Shown here: one piece after another, positions 8,975 to 16,190 of the stretch
Layout of the letters: the number at the start of each line of letters is the position of its first letter
How positions within the stretch are numbered: the stretch's first letter is position 1
Source: Streptomyces griseoviridis
GTDB lineage: Bacteria > Actinomycetota > Actinomycetes > Streptomycetales > Streptomycetaceae
DNA: 64,000 nt
Assembly: GCF_005222485.1 (NCBI RefSeq)
Contig: NZ_CP029078.1
Span: 3,779,501-3,843,500, forward strand
Reading direction: 5' to 3'
Notes under the pieces: model-generated
Seen by the model: only the letters and a program-made list of their open reading frames with translations
The model's database searches: none
What the model was told of the DNA's origin: nothing
Program-made: the position numbers and the translations under genes

Positions 8975-9349
8975 ATGGCCAACACCGAGACCTCGCTGAA
9001 AGAGGCACTGGCCTCCATCGAGGGCGCGACCGGTGTCGCGCTCGTCGACTACACCAGCGGGATGGCGCTGGGGACGTTGGGCGGCAGCAAGGGTTTCGAC
9101 CTGAACGTGGCCGCCGCGGGCAACACGGACGTGGTGCGCGCCAAGATGCGCACCATGGAGCACCTCGGGCTCAAGGGGCAGATCGAGGACATCCTGATCA
9201 GCCTGACCGACCAGTACCACCTGATCCGTCTGATGAGCGGCCGGGGCGGCAACGGCCTGTTCCTGTACCTGGTGCTGGACGCCAAGCGGTCCAACCTGGC
9301 GATGGCCCGCCACCAGTTGCGCCGGATCGAGGAGGACCTGGAGATCTGA
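8975..9349 (+). CDS. Small roadblock/LC7-like protein, last gene of the PATAN island
   Basis: A 124-residue acidic/basic mixed protein beginning MANTETSLKEALASIEGATG, started by ATG with AGGGAG about 9 bp upstream and 22 bp after the LC7 gene. It lacks signal peptide or membrane segment. It is homologous to the first gene of the operon but without the Ala-rich insertion, and shows the alternating pattern of a roadblock-like fold (GVALVDYTSGMALGTLG, YHLIRLMSGRGGNGLFLYLV). A Glu/Ile-rich C-terminus (RRIEEDLEI) ends at the arm of an inverted repeat shared with the convergent gene. Function unknown; the operon suggests a partner of the LC7 and PATAN proteins. Confidence 0.75.
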   Translation: MANTETSLKEALASIEGATGVALVDYTSGMALGTLGGSKGFDLNVAAAGNTDVVRAKMRTMEHLGLKGQIEDILISLTDQYHLIRLMSGRGGNGLFLYLVLDAKRSNLAMARHQLRRIEEDLEI

Positions 9350-9363
9350 GAGCGGGTCTCAGA
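9345..9363. terminator. Hairpin between convergent stop codons
   Basis: A perfect 7-bp inverted repeat (TCTGAGA/TCTCAGA with GCGGG loop) spans the stop codon of the small roadblock-like gene and the stop of the convergent membrane gene, which end only 9 bp apart. It is symmetrical and could serve as a minimal bidirectional terminator. There is no T-tract, which is common in Streptomyces. Confidence 0.45.
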
Positions 9364-9952
9364 CGAGGGCGGCGGTGCGGCGGCGGGCTCCGCCGGGGGC
9401 CGCGTCGCCCGCCGCGATGCCGGTGGCGCGGTAGCCCTTGACGGACGGCGCGGCCGGGCGGCCACCGTCGCGGGCGAGCCAGTCGACGCGGACCCAGAGC
9501 AGGGTGTCCGCGTCCCGCTCGCGCCGGCCGAGCCAGGCCGCCTTCAGGCGCAGCCCGGCGCCGACGCCGGCCAGCAGCAGGCCACCGGCGACCGGCACCG
9601 CGAAGGAGCTGAGCAGCGCGACCACCGCGGCCCCGAGCAGCCACCAGCGGTGTCCGCGCCGCCAGACGCGCACGGTCACCGCGCGGTCCTGGAGGACGTC
9701 GTGCTTGCCCGCGCGGGCCGCCGCGCCCGCCAGGACGCGGTACCGCTTGCGGCGGACGGTGGCCACCACCGCCGTCGCGACGATGAACAGGGCCGCCCCG
9801 GCCAGCACGCCGATCCGGCGTCCGGTCAGGCCCGGCACCAGCAACCCGATGGCGGCCGCGCACACCCCGAGCCACCAGAGCGGGGCCGCCCCCGCGCGCA
9901 CCACGACCGCCACCCGGGCCAGTCCCTGTCCTCCACGAGCAGCGCGTGCCAC
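9359..9952 (-). CDS. Small membrane protein of unknown function
   Basis: A 197-residue protein with about four hydrophobic segments: LWWLGVCAAAIGLLVPGL, IGVLAGAALFIVATAVVATV, WWLLGAAVVALLSSFAV and PVAGGLLLAGVGAGLRL. Basic stretches between pairs (RRKRYRVLAG, RVWRRGHR) suggest cytosolic loops. The C-terminal ~60 residues look soluble (DTLLWVRVDWLARDGGRPAA). The GTG start at 9952 is the only plausible one. Convergent with the PATAN island and about 200 bp from the RpiR gene. I do not recognise the family. Confidence 0.65.
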   Translation of the reverse strand: MARAARGGQGLARVAVVVRAGAAPLWWLGVCAAAIGLLVPGLTGRRIGVLAGAALFIVATAVVATVRRKRYRVLAGAAARAGKHDVLQDRAVTVRVWRRGHRWWLLGAAVVALLSSFAVPVAGGLLLAGVGAGLRLKAAWLGRRERDADTLLWVRVDWLARDGGRPAAPSVKGYRATGIAAGDAAPGGARRRTAALV

Positions 9953-10148
9953 GTTCCGCCTCCTGATCAGCTGGTCACCGTCCGTAGGTGCGGCAGGGTA
10001 GCGGCCGTTTGTGAGACGAGCCTGAAAACCCGGAAATCTGAGGGCCCGGAGGGCTGTTCACGACCGGGTCCGGCCGCCGACGCCCCCTCACGGCCGCCGA
10101 CGGCCCCTCGCAGCCGCTGTTCGGCGGTTCGCCCGTTCGGCGGTGCGG

Positions 10149-11009
10149 CTACTCGACGAACAGGCCGCGGGTGGCCGCCCGAGTGTCGAACTGCTCCAGG
10201 GCGGCCTGCGCGTCGGGCAGGTCGTCGCACATCGCCTCCAGGAGGACCCGGCCGAGCAGCATCGGGGCGCAGGCGGTGTCGAAGGCGAGGCCGGTGCCGA
10301 CGGCGGCGGGCAGCAGCAGGTCGGACACCTTGGCGACCGGCGCGAAGGCCGAGTCGGCGACGGTGACGACGGTCAGCCCGGCCTCCTTGGCGAAGGCGAG
10401 GGTGTCGACGACCTCGCGCGGGTGCCGGGGCAGCGCGAAGCAGAGCAGGGCGGTGGCGCCGGCCCTGACGGCGCCCTCGATCCGGTCCTGGATCATCGTG
10501 CCGCCCTCGTGCAGCAGCCGGACGTCGGGGTGGACCTTGGCGGCGAAGTAGGCGAAGCCGTAGGCCTGGGAGGCGGCGGCGCGCAGGCCGAGGACGGGCA
10601 GCGGGCGTGAGGCCGCGAGGAGGCGGCCCGCACGGCGCAGCGGGCGCGGGTCGGCGAGGAGTTCGGCGAGGTGCCTGAGGTTCTCGATCTCGCCCTCGAC
10701 GGCCTGCTGGTACTCGTTGTAGGTGCCCGCGTCGGCGCTCTGCTCGGCGGGCGCGACCTCGCGCAGGTGCTTGCGCAGCGCCGGGTAGCCGTCGAAGCCG
10801 AGGGCGACGGCGAAGCGGGTGACGGACGGCTGGCTGACCCCGGCGAGTTCGGCCAGCTCCACGCTGGACAGGAACGGGACGTCGGCGGCCCGCCGCACCA
10901 TGCTGTGCGCGATGCGCCGCTGGGTGGGGGTGAGCCGGTGCCCCTCGAAGAGTGCCTGCAACCGTGCGGCCGGGCTGTCGCTCACGCCCTGGTCCCTCTC
11001 CGCGCTCAT
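10149..11009 (-). CDS. RpiR/MurR-type transcriptional regulator (HTH-SIS)
   Basis: A 286-residue regulator: N-terminal RpiR helix-turn-helix (LTPTQRRIAHSMVRRAADVP, then SSVELAELAGVSQPSVTRFA) followed by a SIS-type sugar-phosphate-binding domain (LGLRAAASQAYGFAYFAAK, GATALLCFALPRHPREVVDT, GLTVVTVADSAFAPVAKVSD). RpiR proteins usually sense phosphosugars or catabolic intermediates and repress neighbouring catabolic genes. The ATG at 11009 overlaps the stop of the upstream ammonia-lyase gene (ATGA), so the two are one operon and the regulator probably responds to or controls amino-acid catabolism. A TTATTCA word upstream of this operon is also found upstream of hutU, which suggests joint control. 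Confidence 0.88.
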   Translation of the reverse strand: MSAERDQGVSDSPAARLQALFEGHRLTPTQRRIAHSMVRRAADVPFLSSVELAELAGVSQPSVTRFAVALGFDGYPALRKHLREVAPAEQSADAGTYNEYQQAVEGEIENLRHLAELLADPRPLRRAGRLLAASRPLPVLGLRAAASQAYGFAYFAAKVHPDVRLLHEGGTMIQDRIEGAVRAGATALLCFALPRHPREVVDTLAFAKEAGLTVVTVADSAFAPVAKVSDLLLPAAVGTGLAFDTACAPMLLGRVLLEAMCDDLPDAQAALEQFDTRAATRGLFVE

Positions 11010-12691
11010 GTCCCGCTCCCCCTCCAGATGTCCGTGAACCGGTCAAGCAGTGCGGCCGCGGCCGTCACGTCGTCCGTGAGCGGCCGGTCGGCCTGGTCCG
11101 CGTCGAGCACCGGCTCGGCGAGCGCGAGCGCCCGGCCGACCGGCAGCTCCGGGTCGGCGCCGAGGCCCCGCTGACGCAGCGCCCGTACGGCGGCGACGAG
11201 TTCGCAGCCGACCACCAGACGGTACGCGCGGCAGGCCCGGAGCGTCTGGCGGGCGGCGAGCGAGGCGAAGCTGGCCTGTTCCTCGACGCCCCGGGAGAGT
11301 ACAGCGTGGCCGAGGGAGGCGGGCGCGGAGAAGGCGCGCAGGTCACCGAGGGCGGCGCCGGCCGCGTACTCCAGGATCATCACGCCGGACGAGGCGGGTT
11401 CGGCGTCGGCGAGGAAGGGGCGCAGCCGGGTGTACGCGGGTTCGTTGAGGGTGGAGAGGCGGGACGTGGAGAGCCGCGCGACCTGGGTCAGGGAGAGCCG
11501 GAAGTGGTCGAGGGCCAGGGCGAGTTGGGCCTGGTAGAAGCCGCCGTGGTGGTAGGCGGCGAGGTCCGCGGGGGAGATCAGGGGGTTCTCGGCGGCGGCG
11601 TTGATCTCGACGGTGATGATGTCTTCGAGGGCGTCGGCGGCGTCGTGCGCAGGGCCGTGTATCTGGGGCAGGCACCGGAAGCCGTACGGGTCCTGGAGCC
11701 GGCCGAGGGGCGGGGTGGGCCGGTCGGCGGCGCCGATCAGCTCCCGCATCCGGCGGGCGACCTCGCCCGAGCCGCGGTGCGGGCGGGCGGCGTGCACGGG
11801 GGCGGCGTACGCCTCGTGCGAGCCGTCGACGGCGAGCAGCGACAGCGCGGCGACGACCTGGGTGGCCTCGACGAGCCCGCGCAGCTCGTGCAGGGCGAGC
11901 GCGGACTGGCCGAGGGTGAGGGCGTTGCTGCTGATGAAGGCGAGCGCGTCGTTGTTGTCCAGCGGCTGCGCCGCGGGCACCCCGAGCGGACGACGCCCGG
12001 CACCCCCGTCACCCGGGCCCCCGGCACCCCCGGGGTTCGCTCCCCCGGCCTCACTCCAGGCCGCTGGGCCCTCGGCAGCACTCGCCGCGTCCGGGCCGTA
12101 GGCAGCACCCGCCGCGTCCGGCCCCCCGGCGGCGCTCGCGGGGTCCGTGCCCCCGCCGCGCCACGGGTGCTCCCCCGCCAGGGCGAGTCCCGCCTGTGCC
12201 AGCGCCGCGATGTCTCCGGTGCCGACCGAGCCGAACTCGTTGACGACCGGGTGGGCGCCGGACTCCAGCGCCTCGCACAGGGCGGTGACGACGGTGGGCC
12301 GCAGTCCGGCGCCGCCGGCCAGCAGTTGGTTGGCGCGGACGGCGAGCATCGCGCGGACCTGCCGGGCCGGCAGCTCGTCGCCGATCGCGCCGGCGTGGCT
12401 GCGCAGCAGCCGCAGGCCGTGTTCGGCGGCTGCCTCGGTGGGCACGTCCTCGTTGCGGTTGGCGCCGACGCCGGTGGAGCGGCCGTAGACGCGGCCGGTC
12501 GCGGCGATCCGGCGGGCGGCGTCCCAGGACTCGCCGACCCGCCCCAGCGCGTCGGTCCCCGGCACCGGACGGGCGGTGCCGTCGGCGAAGCGCACCACGT
12601 CGGCGACGGCGAGCCCGGTCCCGTCGAGGACGACGAGCCCGGTGGGCAGGGAGGGCGCGGCGGCCAGCACCTCCACGACGCGAGACCCCAT
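11006..12691 (-). CDS. Histidine/aromatic ammonia-lyase family protein with altered MIO motif
   Basis: A 561-residue member of the HAL/PAL/TAL family. It keeps the catalytic-Tyr region (VYGRSTGVGANRNEDVPT, Tyr69), the QDPYGFRCLPQIHGP segment and the EINAAAENPLI helix. The cofactor-forming loop reads GSVGTGDIAAL at residues 154-164, whereas functional lyases have G-A-S-G-D, so the Ala-Ser-Gly that cyclises to MIO is missing (one residue shorter, Thr158 instead of Ser). Residues ~168-238 are an extra Gly/Ala/Pro-rich insertion, and the usual KEGLALI is replaced by DNNDALAF. It may therefore be a non-lyase paralogue or bind substrate as a sensor. It is translationally coupled to the RpiR gene. 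A true hutH would have to lie elsewhere. Confidence 0.8.
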   Translation of the reverse strand: MGSRVVEVLAAAPSLPTGLVVLDGTGLAVADVVRFADGTARPVPGTDALGRVGESWDAARRIAATGRVYGRSTGVGANRNEDVPTEAAAEHGLRLLRSHAGAIGDELPARQVRAMLAVRANQLLAGGAGLRPTVVTALCEALESGAHPVVNEFGSVGTGDIAALAQAGLALAGEHPWRGGGTDPASAAGGPDAAGAAYGPDAASAAEGPAAWSEAGGANPGGAGGPGDGGAGRRPLGVPAAQPLDNNDALAFISSNALTLGQSALALHELRGLVEATQVVAALSLLAVDGSHEAYAAPVHAARPHRGSGEVARRMRELIGAADRPTPPLGRLQDPYGFRCLPQIHGPAHDAADALEDIITVEINAAAENPLISPADLAAYHHGGFYQAQLALALDHFRLSLTQVARLSTSRLSTLNEPAYTRLRPFLADAEPASSGVMILEYAAGAALGDLRAFSAPASLGHAVLSRGVEEQASFASLAARQTLRACRAYRLVVGCELVAAVRALRQRGLGADPELPVGRALALAEPVLDADQADRPLTDDVTAAAALLDRFTDIWRGSGT

Positions 12692-12723
12692 GGCGGCTGG
12701 ACTCCCCTCACCCCGTGGCCGAG

Positions 12724-12761
12724 TTATTCAGACACCGAGAACTCTGCATGACGCTATGCAG
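12724..12761 (-). promoter_or_regulatory. Candidate operator upstream of the ammonia-lyase/RpiR operon
   Basis: Two signals lie 33-70 bp upstream of the start at 12691. TTATTCA at 12724-12730 matches the word found upstream of hutU. CTGCAT at 12744-12749 and ATGCAG at 12756-12761 form a perfect 6-bp inverted repeat with a 6-bp spacer. The area is lower in GC than its surroundings and is the likely promoter/operator of the operon. Assignment to the RpiR protein is inference. Confidence 0.4.
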
Positions 12762-13027
12762 CCGGGCAAGGGGGGCGCCAGAACCGTTCCCCGAGCCGAA
12801 CGCACGAGGTGAACACATGAGGTGAACACACGAGCCGAACGTACGGGCGATTCAACGGAGTCCGGTCCGCGCGGCCCGGCACACCGCCCCCCGATCAAGA
12901 AGCGGTATCGACGCGGCGATGATCTGCCGAGGAAACCACCAAGGGTCGTTAAACGCGCACGCTGAGTAATGACACATGTGCTTACCGTGAGGGTGCGCTC
13001 ATTGGCACAACTCCTTGAGGATGCGTC
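12762..13027. other. Intergenic region before carbonic anhydrase with short direct repeats
   Basis: Together with the operator region, the gap between the divergent genes is 336 bp. It holds two copies of GAGGTGAACACA (12807-12818 and 12820-12831) flanked by two copies of CGAGCCGAACG (about 12793 and 12832). Near 12960-12990 the sequence is AT-richer and contains the palindrome CACATGTG, plausibly part of the carbonic anhydrase promoter. No ORF or RNA gene seen. Confidence 0.4.
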
Positions 13028-13699
13028 ATGGCCTCGAACCGCAGGGCCTTTCTGACAGCCACCGCCGTCGGCGCGCTGACCGTCGCCCCCGCTCAGGCGG
13101 TGCCCAACGGGACGACCGGCGGCCCCCGCCCGCCGTCTCCCCGGGCCGCCCTCGACGAACTGCTCGCCGGCAACCACCGCTACGCCAGCGGCCGCCCGCT
13201 CCACCCGCACGAAGGCGGTGGACGCCGGCGGCTGCTGGCCGCCGAGCAGCACCCGTTCGCCGTGGTGGTCGGCTGCGTCGACTCCCGGGTACCGCCCGAG
13301 CTGGTCTTCGACCAGGGCCTCGGCGACCTGCTGTGCATAAGAACGGCGGGCCAGGTGCTCGACGAGGCGGTGCTCGCCTCCATCCAGTACGGCGTCGAGG
13401 TGCTGCGGGTGCCGCTGGTGCTGGTCCTCGGGCACGAGCGGTGCGGGGCGGTCGCGGCGACGCTCGATCACCTGCGGGCCGGGGTGCCGGTGCCCGGCCA
13501 CCTCGAACTGCTGGTGGAGGAGATCGCCCCGGCCGCCCGCCGCACCCGGGGCCTGCCGGGCGACTGGGCCGAGCACACCATGACGGCCCACACCCGCTGG
13601 GTCCGCGACGCCATCCGCGCCGACCCGGCCTTCGTCCCGGCTCATGTGGCGGCGGCCCGCTTCGACCTCGACACGGGCCTGGTCTCCCTCATCCCCTAG
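13028..13699 (+). CDS. Beta-class carbonic anhydrase with Tat signal
   Basis: A 223-residue beta-carbonic anhydrase that interconverts CO2 and bicarbonate. Zinc ligands and the catalytic dyad are visible: Cys83-x-Asp85-x-Arg87 in GCVDSRVPPE, then His136 and Cys139 in LGHERCGA. Residues 1-24 read NRRAFLTATAVGALTVAPAQA after MAS, a twin-arginine signal with an AQA cleavage site, so the folded zinc enzyme is probably exported. Start ATG 13028 has GAGGA upstream. It is followed on the same strand by a SulP transporter, 324 bp downstream; CO2 hydration outside the membrane coupled to bicarbonate uptake is the obvious hypothesis. Confidence 0.92.
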   Translation: MASNRRAFLTATAVGALTVAPAQAVPNGTTGGPRPPSPRAALDELLAGNHRYASGRPLHPHEGGGRRRLLAAEQHPFAVVVGCVDSRVPPELVFDQGLGDLLCIRTAGQVLDEAVLASIQYGVEVLRVPLVLVLGHERCGAVAATLDHLRAGVPVPGHLELLVEEIAPAARRTRGLPGDWAEHTMTAHTRWVRDAIRADPAFVPAHVAAARFDLDTGLVSLIP

Positions 13700-13703
13700 G
13701 GCC

Positions 13704-13800
13704 TGCCGCCCTCGTCCCCCAACCCCTACCGCCCTCGTCCCCCAAGTAACCCCTACCGCCCTCGTCCCCCAAGCCCTGCCGCCCTCGTCCCCCAAGCCCC
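13704..13800 (+). repeat. Four copies of a 17-bp C-rich repeat downstream of carbonic anhydrase
   Basis: The 17-bp core CCGCCCTCGTCCCCCAA occurs exactly at 13706-13722, 13729-13745, 13756-13772 and 13779-13795, i.e. with periods of 23, 27 and 23 bp. It starts directly after the carbonic anhydrase stop. The rest of the 324-bp gap to the SulP gene is C-rich and without an ORF in the gene direction. Pyrimidine-rich unstructured RNA of this type could be a rho utilisation site; that is inference. Confidence 0.8.
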
Positions 13801-14023
13801 GCCGCCCCGATCACCCGACGAGCCGCGGGCCGGGCCCGCCACGAGTCGAGGTCCCGGCCCGCCGCCGACCCGAGCCCTCCCCCGCCCCCATGGCTCCGGA
13901 CTTCCGCGCCCAAGCCCAAGCCCGAGCCCGAGCCCCGTTCCGCGCCCCGTTCCCGGCCCGCCGGCCCCCACCCCGGGCCTTGCGGGGCCGGGCCGTACCC
14001 TCCCCACCCACCCCGAGGGACCC

Positions 14024-15625
14024 ATGAACCGCGTCCTCTCCGTCCTGCCCTCCGCCGCCGATCTCCGTTCCATGACCCGTGACCCGCGCCGCGATCTGCT
14101 CTGCGGGCTGACCGTCGCCGTCGTCGCGCTGCCGCTCGCCCTCGGGTTCGGGGTCAGTTCGGGGCTCGGGGCCGCCGCGGGGCTGACCGGCGCGGTCGTC
14201 GCCGGGGCGCTCGCCGCGCTCTGCGGTGGCAGCGCCCGGCAGATCAGCGGGCCGACCGGCGCGATGACGGTGGTCCTCGTGCCGATCGCGCACCACTACG
14301 GCACCGACGGCGTCCTCACCGTCGGCCTGCTCGCCGGTGTGCTCCTGCTGGGCCTCGCCTTCGCCCGCGCCGGGTCCGTCATGGCGTACGTGCCCGCCCC
14401 GGTGATCGCCGGTTTCACCCTCGGCATCGCCGGGGTGATCGCCCTCCAGCAGCTCCCGAACGCGCTGGGCGTCCCGCTGCCGCCCGGCGAGCGGGTCGCG
14501 CTGATCGCCGTGCGGGCCGCCGGTGAGTTCGGGTCGCTGCCGCGCTGGCCCGCGCCGCTGCTCGCGGCCGGTTGCGCCGCTCTGCTGCTGGCGGGCGCCC
14601 GCCGCAGGCCCGCCGTGCCGTTCTCGCTGGTCGCGGTGGCCGCCGCGACCCTCGTCGCCGAGGTCCTCCGGCTGCCGGTGGCCAGGCTCGGCGCGCTCCC
14701 CGGCCCGCTGCCCGCCCCCTCGCTCGCCTTCCTCGACGTCGCGCACCTCCCGTCGCTGCTGGCGCCCGCCGCCGCGGTCGCCGTCCTCGCCGCGCTGGAG
14801 TCGCTGCTGTCCGCGTCGATCGCCGACGGCATGCGCCCCGGCGCGCGCCACGACCCGTCGAAGGAACTCTTCGGGCAGGGCGTCGCCAACCTCGCGGCCC
14901 CGCTGTTCGGCGGGCTCCCTGCGACCGGGGCGATCGCGCGCACCGCCGTCAACGTCCGCACGGGCGCCGTCTCCCGGCTGGCCGCCCTCGCCCAGGCGGT
15001 GCTGCTGGCCGGGATCGCGACGGCCGCCGCGCCCCTGGTGGCGCGCGTCCCGCTGGCCGCCCTCGCGGGGGTGCTGCTGGCGACGGCGGTCCGGATGGTC
15101 GACTCGGAGGCGGTGCGGGCGATGGCGCGGGCGACCCGCGGGGACGCCCTGGTCCTCGTGCTGACCGCGGCCGCCACCCTCGCCCTCGACCTGGTGCGCG
15201 CGGTGCTGATCGGGCTGGGCGTCTCGGTGCTGCTCGCGCTGCGCGCGGCGGTGCGCGGCACCCGGTTCACCCCGGCCGCCTCGGACGAGCTGCCCGGCGC
15301 CGGTTGCGCCACGGTGACCTACCGCTTCGACGGCCCGCTGCTGTTCGCCGCCGCGCACCGCTTCCGCGAGGGCCTCGCCCGGGTGGACGGCGTCGCGGCG
15401 GTGGATCTGCGGCTCTCGGGTCTGACGGCGGTGGACGCGACGGGCGCCCTCGCGCTGCGGGACGCGGTCGGTGAGCTGCGCGAGCGGGGCATCGAGGTCC
15501 GCGTCACCGACGTCGCCCCCGGCCACCGCCGCGCTCTTGAGTCCCTCGGGGTGCTCCCCGCTGCTGTCGCCCCCACCCGGGAGAGGGGGGCTGTCCCCAG
15601 TGCGCTGGGCGCTCCGGCTCCCTAA
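14024..15625 (+). CDS. SulP-family anion (bicarbonate/sulfate) transporter with STAS domain
   Basis: A 533-residue SLC26/SulP transporter. It begins with the soluble segment LRSMTRDPRRDLLCGLTVAV that leads into the first helix, then about 10-12 hydrophobic helices including the conserved SGPTGAMTVVLVPIA and the FTLGIAGVIALQQLPNALG region. Residues ~425-520 form a STAS domain (YRFDGPLLFAAAHRFREGL, VAAVDLRLSGLTAVDATGAL). SulP proteins carry sulfate, bicarbonate or dicarboxylates. Pairing with an upstream carbonic anhydrase favours bicarbonate, a pairing and even fusion known in other bacteria. ATG 14024 follows GAGGG. The last ~25 residues after the STAS domain are variable. Confidence 0.88.
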   Translation: MNRVLSVLPSAADLRSMTRDPRRDLLCGLTVAVVALPLALGFGVSSGLGAAAGLTGAVVAGALAALCGGSARQISGPTGAMTVVLVPIAHHYGTDGVLTVGLLAGVLLLGLAFARAGSVMAYVPAPVIAGFTLGIAGVIALQQLPNALGVPLPPGERVALIAVRAAGEFGSLPRWPAPLLAAGCAALLLAGARRRPAVPFSLVAVAAATLVAEVLRLPVARLGALPGPLPAPSLAFLDVAHLPSLLAPAAAVAVLAALESLLSASIADGMRPGARHDPSKELFGQGVANLAAPLFGGLPATGAIARTAVNVRTGAVSRLAALAQAVLLAGIATAAAPLVARVPLAALAGVLLATAVRMVDSEAVRAMARATRGDALVLVLTAAATLALDLVRAVLIGLGVSVLLALRAAVRGTRFTPAASDELPGAGCATVTYRFDGPLLFAAAHRFREGLARVDGVAAVDLRLSGLTAVDATGALALRDAVGELRERGIEVRVTDVAPGHRRALESLGVLPAAVAPTRERGAVPSALGAPAP

Positions 15626-15657
15626 CGTGGAGGTCCATGACGGGATGGGAGTCGGGG

Positions 15658-16104
15658 ATGGACACGCGGGACGCGGAGCTGAAGAAGGAACTCAACGCCA
15701 CGCTCCAGGCGCGCAGGGAGCTGGGTGAGGAGTACGAGTCGGCGCTGGTCGACTCGTTCCTGGAGAAGGTCGACCAGCGCATCGACGGCGCGGTGGAGCG
15801 CCGGGTGCGGCGGCAGTTGGCCGAGCAGCAGATGGCGACGGCCCGCGGCGCGCGCTCACCGCGGCCGACGGACACGTGGAGCGAGCGTTTCGGCTTCGCC
15901 ATCGTCTCGCTGGTGCTGGCGATCCCGCTGTCCGCGATCGGCGGCGGTGTCGCCGGCCGGTCGGGGCTGCTGTTCACCTGGGCGGGCATCGTGGGCGTGA
16001 ACCTGTTCCAGGCGCTGCGGGGCAACCCGGACCTGTTCGCCGGCCGGCGAAGGGAGCGCGCGAGGCGCGAGGACCGCGAGAAGTCCAGCGCCTGGGAGGA
16101 GTGA
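15658..16104 (+). CDS. Small membrane-anchored coiled-coil protein
   Basis: A 148-residue protein: residues 1-~55 are charged and helical (AELKKELNATLQARRELGEE, VDQRIDGAVERRVRRQLAEQ) with a hydrophobic heptad-like pattern, followed by two hydrophobic segments (FAIVSLVLAIPLSAIGGG and LLFTWAGIVGVNLFQALRG) and a basic tail. An in-frame ATG at 15637 has GGAGG only 3 bp away; ATG 15658 has GGGAG at 6 bp and was preferred. It begins 32 bp after the SulP stop, so co-transcription is possible. The arrangement resembles small actinobacterial integral membrane proteins of unknown function. Confidence 0.68.
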   Translation: MDTRDAELKKELNATLQARRELGEEYESALVDSFLEKVDQRIDGAVERRVRRQLAEQQMATARGARSPRPTDTWSERFGFAIVSLVLAIPLSAIGGGVAGRSGLLFTWAGIVGVNLFQALRGNPDLFAGRRRERARREDREKSSAWEE

Positions 16105-16152
16105 CCCGCCGTCACGACGGAACGCCACCGCACCCCATCGGCACGAGAAAAG

Positions 16153-16180
16153 CGCCCCGGCCCTCAGAAGGGCCGGGGCG
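16153..16180. terminator. Strong terminator hairpin
   Basis: A perfect 12-bp GC-rich stem (CGCCCCGGCCCT at 16153-16164 with its complement at 16169-16180) and a CAGA loop, 49 bp after the stop of the small membrane protein gene. It is preceded by an A-rich run (GAGAAAAG) that would be a U-tract for minus-strand transcripts from cystathionine beta-synthase, so it probably works in both directions. Confidence 0.85.
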
Positions 16181-16190
16181 GAGCTATGCG

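Noticed and set aside
12744..12761. Attachment site or insertion-sequence end at the CTGCAT palindrome
   Set aside because: No integrase, transposase or matching second copy is seen; its promoter position explains it better as an operator.
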